From Acinetobacter rudis (GTDB lineage: Bacteria > Pseudomonadota > Gammaproteobacteria > Pseudomonadales > Moraxellaceae), in the NCBI RefSeq assembly GCF_031157835.1, contig NZ_JAVIDR010000006.1, positions 1-64,000 of the forward strand: a DNA stretch of 64,000 bases, read 5' to 3'. Positions within the stretch are counted from its first letter, which is position 1. Each line of letters begins with the position of its first letter. Position numbers and translations under genes: made by a program. Of the stretch, positions 8,196 through 17,720 are shown in pieces. The notes beneath the pieces are model-generated. The model was not told the origin of the DNA. It worked only from the letters and a program-made list of their open reading frames with translations, and did no database searches.

Positions 8196-11153
8196 CTAAG
8201 CTTCATTTTCTTTTTTAAGTTCAGGCATGGGTGCTATATAGGCAATAATAAGCATAATTAGACCAGCCAATAAAAATGATCCGACACGTAACAAGGTTCC
8301 AATATGAGATAAATCAAATAGAACCAATTTCAACGTTACAATGACCAACAAGCTTGCTCCCAACAACCATAATGCACGAATCGCTTTTTTGGTTGCCAGT
8401 GTCATCGTAATAAAGGCCAAACTTACCCAAAGCATAGTCAAACTGAACTGTACCGTAGCATTTTGCCATAATTGTATTTGATTATAAGGTGTGTCCAAAT
8501 ACACATGTAATGCACGAAGCAGCACATAGCTACTTAACCACAATACGCTCAGCACAACCATAATTGCCAGAAGCCCTTGATCGACCTTGCGTTTTAACTG
8601 CAAATTCAGCATCCATAAGAAACACAGCAACATGGCCATAGAAACTGCATCAAATGGATTAATTAAAGGCAGAAGATAACTGTTAAAACTCGACTGTGCA
8701 AAGAGCTGCGAAGTGATGATCCAAACAGCAATTAAATATAATGCACTATAAGATTGCCAAATCAACACTAGATTTAACTGTTGTTTTGAACCTTTCCAAC
8801 TCCATAGTGCAAATAAGGCGATTAAAATAACGACACTTACATATGGCATACTTGGAATCAATGCCAAACTCGCTAAACCCAAACTAACTAAAATAGTAAA
8901 ACTACTCAATTCTCGTGTTTGTTGCAGGGTTAAACGAGTCCGTAATATTAATAGCACCAGCAACAGGCCACTCAGTACAAATAAGCCTCTCTGTAAGCCA
9001 TTTGGCCAAATTAATTGGCCTGATTCAGCATATTCATACAGACTAACAATGGCATAAAAGTAAATAGGTACAATCGCTGCACACTGTACAATCCACCAAC
9101 TCCACATTGCTTGAGTACGATACATCCATTCATTAATACACAGTAGAGCACACACCAGTAACAACAACACACCAGCTTCTGGTTGGTGTAAAGCAAGCGC
9201 ATCTATAATGAGCCACATCAATACAGACATAGCACTAAACATTTGTAAAACATGCTGTACTAACATCGGTAGATCGTATTGTTTACGATAAGATGCACAT
9301 GAATTGGCAATGAGTACCATGGCAATTGCCACTAAACTCAAACACCAATATAGACTACGTGGAACAAACTGTTCTGCCAACAGATAATAAACACCTGACA
9401 AGCCTGCAACCACACTGAGAGCCATGGCAAGATAACGTGCTATTTTTGATTGGCGCTGTAAAGCAAAAATAAAAATCAGCAATGCCTGTATAGACCACCC
9501 CATTGCACTCCAATAACCTTCCGCTAAAATTGGTGGAATAAATGCAATAAAAATGAGCATTAAACTAAAATAACTCTGTGCAATTACATTCACTGTCTGC
9601 ATACGTTTCGCTAGCAGATAAAGCACCGCATAAACAGCCACAAATAATAAGCTTAAACTAGCTTGCCAGAATCGTTGTTGGAAATAGATGAGATAAATTA
9701 GGCCATAAGAGACCATCGGAACGCCAAAAACCAGTGCTAAATCGAGCATCGGTTTTAAGTTAAAGTGTTGTAAATCTTGCTTGGCCAACAACTGACTGTA
9801 GCGAAACCCTAACCAAATAAAAATAGCACCATGTGCCAATATCGCAACAACCAATTGAAATTGTTCAGCATATGGATGCAGCATCCCATAAATCGTGCCA
9901 ATGAACACTGTCAATAAACATGTAATCTGAGTCAGTACTTTCCAAGGTCTTAAGCTACTTAACAATGCAACGGCTAAATTAACCAGCCAATAATATGCTA
10001 ATAATTCAACACTACTCATTTCTCTTATTGGCAGAGTAAAAGGCGCGATATATGCAATAATGATTGCCATCAACGCTAATTCTATAGATTGTTGTTTAAG
10101 ACTAAAACGTACTGTAATCAACATCAAGACAACGAATAATAGAGCAGCAACAATCAAATTGGGGATGAGTTGATTGTAATAGGCAAAGAAAAGGTTTAGG
10201 CATAGACCCGCCATCCCCAACCCTTCAAGCCCAAGAGCAAAGCCGCGGTTTTTATCAAATAAACGCTGTCCTAAAAGAACCACTGCCGCACATACCACAC
10301 CCACAACAGTTAATTGTACAGCAAGCTCTAATTGCCAATGCTCTGTTGCAAAACGCAGAAGTAAAATAATGCCAATTAACAATATGCCAATTGCCACTTT
10401 AAGTACTGGATTACCTTTAAAAATCCACTGTTGCAGTTGTTGATATAGATTTAACGGCTCGCTGTTGTTTGCTTCAGTACGTTGGGTAGAATGGATACGA
10501 CCTGAAGATGACAATACAGCACTTGTCACTGTCTTTTCATTCACAGTATCAGTCGCTACATTATGTATGACATGAGCTTGAGCGCTTGATGCTATTTCAT
10601 TGGCATCATTTAGTGTGATATCACTTAAAGGGATTGTTTCTAATAGCTCGGTATGAGCTGGCACTGCTACAGAAGTATCCTCAAATTGCGATGGGACAAC
10701 CATAGCCTCTGCTTGATCTTGCTTTGTCATCATATGAGGCTGATGTTGTTGCTGTATTTGCTGTTGAAGCAATGCCAGCGTACGTTCCACTCGTCCTAAC
10801 CACCTCAGAAAAAAATAGATCCAAATCATCAACCCAACCACAGTCATCCAATGTCGATCTATAAATAAACCAGCCCCAATGAGCAATACGGCCAAATAAA
10901 GTGGCGTTTTTGAAAATGTAGTCATTGTTATCTGTTGATGCTGTGCAAGTTTAAGGCTTGTTTGCTGAGTGGTATCTACATAGTGCATTACACTCAGCAC
11001 AAATGCTAAACCGCAAAAATAGCTTAACAATGGAATCGACAAAAACCATGAAATTATCCCCATCATGACAAGCAACACTAACCAAATGATTCGTATCTCA
11101 CTATGTACACCCAGCATTTTTTTTATATTCTCTATTTTCAATAAACAAATCAT
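8196..11153 (-). CDS. DUF2339 family polytopic membrane protein
   Basis: A 985-residue inner-membrane protein with well over 20 predicted transmembrane stretches along its length. After two N-terminal helix pairs there is a soluble linker (about 130-245, with coiled-coil-like QQQIQQQHQPH and a Ser/Thr/Glu-rich segment), then an almost continuous array of hydrophobic helices. Size and layout fit DUF2339, whose function is unknown. Two starts are possible: ATG at 11153, or an internal ATG at 11117 with AGAGAA upstream. It is a single gene, divergent from polA and convergent with the MscS gene. Confidence 0.8.
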   Translation of the reverse strand: MICLLKIENIKKMLGVHSEIRIIWLVLLVMMGIISWFLSIPLLSYFCGLAFVLSVMHYVDTTQQTSLKLAQHQQITMTTFSKTPLYLAVLLIGAGLFIDRHWMTVVGLMIWIYFFLRWLGRVERTLALLQQQIQQQHQPHMMTKQDQAEAMVVPSQFEDTSVAVPAHTELLETIPLSDITLNDANEIASSAQAHVIHNVATDTVNEKTVTSAVLSSSGRIHSTQRTEANNSEPLNLYQQLQQWIFKGNPVLKVAIGILLIGIILLLRFATEHWQLELAVQLTVVGVVCAAVVLLGQRLFDKNRGFALGLEGLGMAGLCLNLFFAYYNQLIPNLIVAALLFVVLMLITVRFSLKQQSIELALMAIIIAYIAPFTLPIREMSSVELLAYYWLVNLAVALLSSLRPWKVLTQITCLLTVFIGTIYGMLHPYAEQFQLVVAILAHGAIFIWLGFRYSQLLAKQDLQHFNLKPMLDLALVFGVPMVSYGLIYLIYFQQRFWQASLSLLFVAVYAVLYLLAKRMQTVNVIAQSYFSLMLIFIAFIPPILAEGYWSAMGWSIQALLIFIFALQRQSKIARYLAMALSVVAGLSGVYYLLAEQFVPRSLYWCLSLVAIAMVLIANSCASYRKQYDLPMLVQHVLQMFSAMSVLMWLIIDALALHQPEAGVLLLLVCALLCINEWMYRTQAMWSWWIVQCAAIVPIYFYAIVSLYEYAESGQLIWPNGLQRGLFVLSGLLLVLLILRTRLTLQQTRELSSFTILVSLGLASLALIPSMPYVSVVILIALFALWSWKGSKQQLNLVLIWQSYSALYLIAVWIITSQLFAQSSFNSYLLPLINPFDAVSMAMLLCFLWMLNLQLKRKVDQGLLAIMVVLSVLWLSSYVLLRALHVYLDTPYNQIQLWQNATVQFSLTMLWVSLAFITMTLATKKAIRALWLLGASLLVIVTLKLVLFDLSHIGTLLRVGSFLLAGLIMLIIAYIAPMPELKKENEA

Positions 11154-11294
11154 AGCGGAAACTTAACCATAACATTGTGTTTGTTCTTTTATTCACATAG
11201 ATATAACAACAACATTATTTTTCAACTTAGCGAACTCTGTGCAACACGTCAAAATCACGTACAATAGTCGAGTTAATTGATGAGGATTGTTGTA

Positions 11295-14057
11295 ATGCCA
11301 CCATTTGTATTGGTTGATGGATCATATTTTTTATTTCGTGCATACCATGCGCTTCCACCACTGACTACATCTACTGGTCTACACACCAATGCAATTCGTG
11401 GAGCTATTTCTGCGATACAAAAATTGATGCGTCGTATTCAGCCTACCCATATGGCAGTCATCTTCGATACCAGTGAACCAACATTTAGACATGCACTATC
11501 ACCTATCTATAAAGGTGATCGGCCAAGCATGCCTGATGAATTAGCACAGCAAATTCCTTATTTGCATCAGTTAATCCAAGCGCTCGGAATCCCATTACAC
11601 ACACTTCCAGGAGCGGAAGCAGATGATGTTATTGGGACGCTTGCCAAACATGCTGAAAAAGTTGGTCACCAAGTGCTCATCTCAACGGGTGACAAAGATA
11701 TGGCGCAACTTGTGACAGACAAAGTCACTTTAGAAGATAGTTTTAAAGATAAACCCATGAACGTCGATGGCGTATTTGAAAAATTTGGTGTTTGGCCACA
11801 TCAAATTATCGACTATCTCACACTTATGGGTGATGCCTCTGATGGTATTCAAGGTGTCCCTGGCGTAGGTGCAAAAACCGCAGCAAAATTGCTTACAGAA
11901 TATGAATCCCTTCAAGGCATTTTAGCTAACGTTGATAAAATCAAGGGTAAAGTCGGCCAAAGCTTAAAAGACAACGTGGAAAATATTAAACTCGACCACC
12001 AGTTAGCAAGTATCGTATGTGATCTTGAGCTTAGTCTAAGTTTTGACGATTTAAAACTTGCCCAACCGAATGTTAATGAACTACGTCGTTTATATACAGA
12101 ATTAGAATTTCGTAATCAATTACAATCTTTAGATCATCCAAACAATCCAAATGGCAAAAACTATCAGCAAAGCATACAAGCATCAAGTTCGACTGCAACT
12201 GAAAATGTAGTTGTTACAAATGATCAAGCCAGCAGTAGCAGTATTGATGATCAACTTGGCCAAGCCAATTACCACACAATCTTAACAGAACAACAGTGGG
12301 ACAGCTTTTTTGCCCGTTTAAGTAATGCTAAACGTTTTGCAATTGATACTGAAACAACCAGTTTGGATTATCGTATTGCTCAATTGGTTGGTTTTTCTGT
12401 AGCTTTCGATGCTCAAGATGCTTATTACATTCCTTTAGCTCATGATTATGAAAATGCACCAAAACAACTTGATCGTGAACAAATATTATCCCTGATCAAA
12501 CCAATACTGGAAAATCCACAAGTAGAAAAAATTGGTCATCATTTAAAGTACGATGCACATATTTTTGCGAATCATGGTATTCAACTTCAGGGTTGGTATT
12601 TTGATAGTATGCTAGCTTCTTATGTACTCAATGCTGCGGCAACACGTCATGGTATGGATGATGTTGCTCGATTGTATCTAAGTCATCTCACTACAACTTT
12701 TGAACAAATTGCTGGTAAGGGTGTGAAACAAAAGACCTTTAACCAAATTGATATTGAGGTTGCAGCCCACTATGCCGCAGAAGATGCACATGTCACCTAT
12801 CGCTTATATGAAGTACTTGATGAGAAACTTAGCCAAAATCCTGAGCTAAAACATATACTGCACAATATTGAAATGCCTGTAGCCAGTGTACTGACCAAAA
12901 TGGAAGAAAATGGCATACAGCTTGATCTAGGCTTCCTCGACCAGCTCAGTGTTGATTTTAATCAACGTATTACTGAACTTGAGCAAAATATTCAAGAAAT
13001 TGCTGGAGATAGTTTTAATGTCAGTTCTCCCAAGCAGGTGGGCGAAGTCCTTTTTGATAAATTAGGTCTAAAAGGTGGCAAAAAAACAGCAACTGGACAA
13101 TATAGTACCAGTGAGAGTGTACTTGAAAAAATCGATCATCCAATTACTGAGCTTATTTTAGACTATCGAGGACTCACGAAGCTAAAAAGTACTTATACTG
13201 ATGGCTTACAAAAACAAGCGAATGATGAATCACATCGAGTCCATACCAGCTATCACCAAGCCCTAACAGCAACTGGCCGTTTATCTTCAACTGATCCAAA
13301 CTTACAAAACATTCCAATTCGTACTGAAATTGGTCGTCAAATTCGTAAAGCATTTGTTGCTCCTGAAAACCGTATTCTACTCGCTGCCGACTATTCACAA
13401 ATCGAGTTACGGTTAATGGCACACTTCTCCCAAGATGAAGCTTTGCTTGATGCTTTCAAAAATGGTCAAGATGTACATCGCCGTACGGCTGCTGAGGTGC
13501 TAAATATTGCACTTGAAGATGTCACATCCGATCAACGTCGCCAAGCAAAAGCGGTAAATTTTGGTTTACTTTATGGTATGTCAGAGTTCGGCTTGATTCG
13601 CCAGCTCGGTTTTACCCGTGAAGAATCACAAAATTATATTAAACAATATTTCCATCGCTACCCAGGTATCTATGAATATATGCAACGCACCCGCCAAGTG
13701 GCTTCGGAACAAGGTTTTGTTGAAACAATCTTGGGACGCCGTTTGTATACACCAGAAATTGATGCTCGAAACATGATGGTACGTAAAGCAGCTGAACGTG
13801 CTGCAATTAATGCACCATTACAAGGAAGTGCGGCTGAAATCATTAAACTTGCAATGATTCAAGTCAACCAAATATTAGATCCTCAGCACGCTAAACTCTT
13901 GCTTCAAGTTCACGATGAATTGGTGCTTGAAGTTGATCAATCAATGGCAACGGAAGTTGCTCATACAGTACAACAAGCAATGCAAAATGTTGTTGAGCTG
14001 TCTGTTCCTTTAATCGTAGAAGTTGGTCAAGGGATCAATTGGGACGAAGCGCATTAA
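11295..14057 (+). CDS. polA: DNA polymerase I
   Basis: 920 residues from the ATG at 11295, chosen because GAGGA lies 9-13 bases upstream; the frame is open six codons further. Domains in order: 5'-3' exonuclease (about 1-285, with DDVIGTLA and the GDASDGIQGVPGVGAKTA helix-hairpin-helix), a low-complexity linker, a 3'-5' proofreading domain with its catalytic acidic residues intact (AIDTETTSLD, HYAAEDAHVTYRL), and the polymerase (motif A LAADYSQIELRL, motif B RRQAKAVNFGLLYG, motif C QVHDELVLEV). It acts in Okazaki-fragment maturation and repair. Length is typical of gammaproteobacterial PolA. Confidence 0.97.
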   Translation: MPPFVLVDGSYFLFRAYHALPPLTTSTGLHTNAIRGAISAIQKLMRRIQPTHMAVIFDTSEPTFRHALSPIYKGDRPSMPDELAQQIPYLHQLIQALGIPLHTLPGAEADDVIGTLAKHAEKVGHQVLISTGDKDMAQLVTDKVTLEDSFKDKPMNVDGVFEKFGVWPHQIIDYLTLMGDASDGIQGVPGVGAKTAAKLLTEYESLQGILANVDKIKGKVGQSLKDNVENIKLDHQLASIVCDLELSLSFDDLKLAQPNVNELRRLYTELEFRNQLQSLDHPNNPNGKNYQQSIQASSSTATENVVVTNDQASSSSIDDQLGQANYHTILTEQQWDSFFARLSNAKRFAIDTETTSLDYRIAQLVGFSVAFDAQDAYYIPLAHDYENAPKQLDREQILSLIKPILENPQVEKIGHHLKYDAHIFANHGIQLQGWYFDSMLASYVLNAAATRHGMDDVARLYLSHLTTTFEQIAGKGVKQKTFNQIDIEVAAHYAAEDAHVTYRLYEVLDEKLSQNPELKHILHNIEMPVASVLTKMEENGIQLDLGFLDQLSVDFNQRITELEQNIQEIAGDSFNVSSPKQVGEVLFDKLGLKGGKKTATGQYSTSESVLEKIDHPITELILDYRGLTKLKSTYTDGLQKQANDESHRVHTSYHQALTATGRLSSTDPNLQNIPIRTEIGRQIRKAFVAPENRILLAADYSQIELRLMAHFSQDEALLDAFKNGQDVHRRTAAEVLNIALEDVTSDQRRQAKAVNFGLLYGMSEFGLIRQLGFTREESQNYIKQYFHRYPGIYEYMQRTRQVASEQGFVETILGRRLYTPEIDARNMMVRKAAERAAINAPLQGSAAEIIKLAMIQVNQILDPQHAKLLLQVHDELVLEVDQSMATEVAHTVQQAMQNVVELSVPLIVEVGQGINWDEAH

Positions 14058-14061
14058 AATA

Positions 14062-14093
14062 AAAAGAAGGCTGCCTTTAGGCAGCCTTCTTTT
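14062..14093. terminator. Bidirectional terminator of polA and yggT
   Basis: 14-bp perfect stem (14062-14075 with 14080-14093) around a TTTA loop, with A and T tracts at both ends. Confidence 0.9.
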
Positions 14094-14117
14094 TATACTC
14101 TGTAAGTGGATAATCTA

Positions 14118-14684
14118 TTAAAATCCACTAAGTAAGCGTATTGCGACCTCGCTCATTAATCTATCTGCAATCACCAGCGCTAAAATCGCTAAGATTGGTG
14201 ACAAATCAATCATCCCCATATTAGGTAAAATACGACGAAAAGGTGCCAATAATGGTTCAGTTAACTCTTGTACCACCTCAATATAAGGTGAACGTGACTG
14301 AGTAAACATGACCACCCAACTTAAAATAATTGTTGCAAAAATCAAATACTTAAGAATACGAATAAGTGATTGTATACTTTCCATCAAGGTTGCAACCAAT
14401 AAGAAAGTACCGTTATACAGTGGCAATCCACTCAAGTGCATTACACCAAACTTTTTCAATAAACATAGCAACAATAATAAAATGAGTGCGGCAATATTCA
14501 CTCGCCCTTTTGCAATTGTCGGAAAAATTCGACTAAAAACATCAACAACCTTTGTCGCTTTGATTGTTGACATAACGACAGGGTTATAAGGGTTAACTAC
14601 TGCCAATTGCATTAAAAAACGGAAGAAAACCAGCAATATTGCGACGTTCATGATGATTGCAAAAATATCAGCAGATTGCGCCAT
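14118..14684 (-). CDS. yggT: YggT family integral membrane protein
   Basis: A 188-residue protein made of two YGGT units, each a hydrophobic hairpin followed by a conserved amphipathic segment. The repeated signature is visible as EPLLAPFRRILPNMGMIDLSPI in the C-terminal half, with a more divergent copy near NPYNPVV in the N-terminal half. About four membrane helices. The family's precise role is unclear; in some bacteria it is linked to osmotic stress or division. It lies 28 bp downstream of proC, the usual yggT-proC pairing. Confidence 0.85.
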   Translation of the reverse strand: MAQSADIFAIIMNVAILLVFFRFLMQLAVVNPYNPVVMSTIKATKVVDVFSRIFPTIAKGRVNIAALILLLLLCLLKKFGVMHLSGLPLYNGTFLLVATLMESIQSLIRILKYLIFATIILSWVVMFTQSRSPYIEVVQELTEPLLAPFRRILPNMGMIDLSPILAILALVIADRLMSEVAIRLLSGF

Positions 14685-14712
14685 ATTTAAACTTTCCTAA
14701 TAATAATAAAAG

Positions 14713-15543
14713 TTACTTAACACTTTCACTTAAGTCACGTGCTAACTCTTGGCTACGTTTTTGTGCTGCAGCCAAAGCAGCTTGAATATTTTGTGAAACC
14801 TGAGCACGGTCAAATACTTCCAAAGCTGCTTGTGTAGTGCCATTAGGAGAAGTCACATTTTTTCTCAATTCAGCTGGAGTATTTGAGCTAGTAATAGCCA
14901 TTTGTGCTGCACCTAATGCAGTTTGCAAAGTCAGTGCTGTAGCTACCTTTTCATCTAGCCCAAGATTTTTTCCTGCACGAATCATACTTTCCATCATGTA
15001 GAAGAAATATGCAGGCCCTGAACCAGATACAGCTGTTACAGCATCAATCTGAGCTTCATTATCCAACCAAAGTGTTAAACCTGTTGCTGCCAATACCTGA
15101 CTTGCCAAATCACGCTGCTCAGCGGATACAGCATTCGTCGCAAACATCCCATGTGCTCCAGTTTGCACCAATGCAGGTGTGTTTGGCATTACACGTACAA
15201 TTTGATCAGTTTCTAATAGGTGCGCAATACTATCAATTTCAGCACCAGCAACAATTGAAATGATGAGTTTATTTTGTAACAGACCCTTTAAAGGGCTCAA
15301 TACTGTAGTTAAAACTTGTGGTTTTACAGCAAGTACGACCACATCAGCTTGTTGCACTGCAGCCAAATTGTCATCAGTAACATGTAATTCCTTCTCAAGA
15401 AGAACCTGTCTTACTTTTTCAACGGGATCTGCAACTGTAATGCGAGTTGCAGGCATACCACGACTTAACAAGCCTCCAATTAAGGCTTGAGCCATATTAC
15501 CGCCGCCAATAAAACTGATATTACAATTTAAAACTGCACTCAT
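14713..15543 (-). CDS. proC: Pyrroline-5-carboxylate reductase
   Basis: A 276-residue enzyme for the last step of proline synthesis, reduction of pyrroline-5-carboxylate with NAD(P)H. It has an N-terminal Rossmann motif FIGGGNMAQALIGG (about 10-24), then VLAVKPQ, MPNTPA, and the C-terminal dimer and active-site helix signature (AVSGSGPAYFFYMMESM). Its ATG overlaps the tilS stop by 4 bp, so the two are translationally coupled, with yggT following. Confidence 0.95.
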   Translation of the reverse strand: MSAVLNCNISFIGGGNMAQALIGGLLSRGMPATRITVADPVEKVRQVLLEKELHVTDDNLAAVQQADVVVLAVKPQVLTTVLSPLKGLLQNKLIISIVAGAEIDSIAHLLETDQIVRVMPNTPALVQTGAHGMFATNAVSAEQRDLASQVLAATGLTLWLDNEAQIDAVTAVSGSGPAYFFYMMESMIRAGKNLGLDEKVATALTLQTALGAAQMAITSSNTPAELRKNVTSPNGTTQAALEVFDRAQVSQNIQAALAAAQKRSQELARDLSESVK

Positions 15544-16922
15544 AAATCACGCTCAACATAAAATTTAGAATGGCTTGGGATCAATTGAGGTATCCATCCC
15601 CCTGCCTCACAATACTCGGACTGACTTAGCCAAAAACCCTTCGGAGTAAAAACACCAAGCATAACATTATCTATACTTAATATTTGAATTGTATGACGTT
15701 GCCAAGGGAAAATATGTGCTTCTTGTACGGCTTTCTTCAATGGCCAACGACCGATACGACCATGAAGGTGTATTTTTTCTCCACCTCGGCGTACCTGCAA
15801 ACAGAGATTCTGCTTCAACAATTTGGGATGCAATCCCATAGCTGTATTTTGAATTTGAAATTGTCCTGATGCAAGCGACAATTTCTGTGACAGTTCGAGC
15901 TTTAAATCGCAATCATGAATATCATTGTCCTGCTTAGATGCCAAATATTCTTGTTGTTGTAAACGATAAATTACACCTTGATAACGTACATAATAATAAC
16001 CATTACTATGCAATGCCGCTTGAGCATCAGTTTTTGCAGCAATCACTTCCTGTTGTAACCTTTCTACCATCTGCAAAGCAGGCCGATAGTTCTGCTCACC
16101 TTTCATCCAAGCTGACAAAAGCTGGCGTTGGCGTGCTATGGATAAACAGCACAGCTTTTCAAGATTCAATTCTTGTGCATTACCGCAATTTTCCCAATCT
16201 TGTTGCAAAACTTCTTGTAAAATTTGATCAGCATCGTGCATTAACTCACTACAACGTGCCAATGCAGATTGCATTTTGGGATAACGTTGTTGCAGCATAG
16301 GCCACAACTCAGCACGACACCAAGCTCGATCATAATGTAAGTCAAAATTACTCGGATCATCAACAAAAGGAAGTTGTAACTCCCCAACCCATTGCGCAAT
16401 TTGCTCACGTGTTAACTTTAAAAAAGGTCGCCAAAGTTTAAATTGATCACGTGATTCATAAGGCTGCATTGCAGCTAGCCCTTTAACACCTGTACCAGTC
16501 AATAGTCGAAGAAACATCGTTTCTGCTTGATCTTGTTGATGATGAGCGAGAACCAATATCTCGTGCTGAGAGAGGTGTTGAGAGAATGCTTGATAACGCG
16601 CATTTCGGGCTTGATTTTCTAGATTACCCTGTTGAACATCAACAGCTTGCACAATACATTCCACCCCTATTTTTTGGCAAAATGTTTGCACAAGCTCACC
16701 CCAAGATGTACTTGGTGCCTGTAATTGATGATTAATATAAATTGCCCGTATACGGTCTGGAAAAATTTCAGATAGTAAAAACAATAACAGCATGGAATCC
16801 ATGCCGCCACTACATCCAACTAAGAAGCGAGCCTCTGTAGAGAAACTCGCTGTTTGTGTTAAGCAGTAAGACCTAAATTCTCGCTGCCAAATTTCATTAA
16901 ACGTTGATAACGTGCTTCGCAT
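15540..16922 (-). CDS. tilS: tRNA(Ile)-lysidine synthetase
   Basis: 460 residues. It modifies C34 of the AUA-reading tRNA-Ile to lysidine using ATP and lysine, and is essential in most bacteria. The N-type ATP pyrophosphatase PP-loop is [12 protein letters not shown] (about 34-45). The central [21 protein letters not shown] and the C-terminal TilS domain ([20 protein letters not shown]...PPW-like IFPWQRHT) are present. The start lies within accA: the two genes overlap by 64 bp, an unusually long same-strand overlap. No later in-frame ATG precedes the PP-loop, so the overlap seems real. Confidence 0.93.
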   Translation of the reverse strand: MRSTLSTFNEIWQREFRSYCLTQTASFSTEARFLVGCSGGMDSMLLLFLLSEIFPDRIRAIYINHQLQAPSTSWGELVQTFCQKIGVECIVQAVDVQQGNLENQARNARYQAFSQHLSQHEILVLAHHQQDQAETMFLRLLTGTGVKGLAAMQPYESRDQFKLWRPFLKLTREQIAQWVGELQLPFVDDPSNFDLHYDRAWCRAELWPMLQQRYPKMQSALARCSELMHDADQILQEVLQQDWENCGNAQELNLEKLCCLSIARQRQLLSAWMKGEQNYRPALQMVERLQQEVIAAKTDAQAALHSNGYYYVRYQGVIYRLQQQEYLASKQDNDIHDCDLKLELSQKLSLASGQFQIQNTAMGLHPKLLKQNLCLQVRRGGEKIHLHGRIGRWPLKKAVQEAHIFPWQRHTIQILSIDNVMLGVFTPKGFWLSQSEYCEAGGWIPQLIPSHSKFYVERDL

Positions 16923-17683
16923 CGCTCATCTGCATCCATAGGTTGCAACTGCTGCAAAGCTTGCGTCAGTACAACTTTAAGTTTATCCATGACCTCTTGA
17001 GGGTTAATATGCGCCCCCTCACCTTCATCGATCACGTCCTCAACTATACCCATTTTTTGCAGTTTGTCAGCTGTTAATGCTAAAGCTTCACTGGCTTGTT
17101 CTGCTTTCTCTGCTGTTTTCCAAAGAATAGAAGCACAACCTTCTGGAGAAATCACAGAGTAAATACTGTGAGAAAGCATAACAACGCGATCGGCAACGCC
17201 TATACCAATAGCACCACCAGAACCGCCTTCACCTAAAATTGTGGCAATGACTGGAACACGTAAATTAGACAATTGAGCCAAATTTACAGCAATTGCTTCT
17301 GCTTGCCCACGCTCTTCTGCACCAACACCAGGGTAAGCACCCATGGTATCTACAAAAGTAAATACAGGAAGGTTAAAACGCTCAGCCATATCAAATAGGC
17401 GTTGAGATTTACGATAGCCCTCAGGATTACACATACCAAAGTTATGTTGTAACTTTTCACGAGTACTACGACCACGATGTTGGCCAACAACCATTACCGC
17501 TTGTCCATCTAAACGCGCCAAACCACCAATCATCGCACCATCATCACCATAGAGACGATCGCCATGAAGGGCATCAAATTCGGTAAAAATTTCACTCACA
17601 TAGTCCAAAAATTGTGGACGATCTGGATGACGTGCAACTTGGACTGTTTTCCAAGCCTTAGATTGAGCTGCTTTATTTTTCAT
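16859..17683 (-). CDS. accA: Acetyl-CoA carboxylase carboxyltransferase subunit alpha
   Basis: 274 residues, the alpha subunit of the carboxyltransferase that makes malonyl-CoA for fatty-acid synthesis. Visible: [42 protein letters not shown] and [20 protein letters not shown] with [14 protein letters not shown], which form the CoA and biotin site. Compared with the roughly 319-residue E. coli protein it lacks about 45 N-terminal residues that form a helical extension. The ATG is directly followed by the conserved core, so this is a short form and not a misplaced start. Its 3' end overlaps tilS. Confidence 0.95.
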   Translation of the reverse strand: MKNKAAQSKAWKTVQVARHPDRPQFLDYVSEIFTEFDALHGDRLYGDDGAMIGGLARLDGQAVMVVGQHRGRSTREKLQHNFGMCNPEGYRKSQRLFDMAERFNLPVFTFVDTMGAYPGVGAEERGQAEAIAVNLAQLSNLRVPVIATILGEGGSGGAIGIGVADRVVMLSHSIYSVISPEGCASILWKTAEKAEQASEALALTADKLQKMGIVEDVIDEGEGAHINPQEVMDKLKVVLTQALQQLQPMDADERCEARYQRLMKFGSENLGLTA

Positions 17684-17720
17684 ATGTCGATCATTATCCC
17701 TAAATTAACTCAAATTTCGG

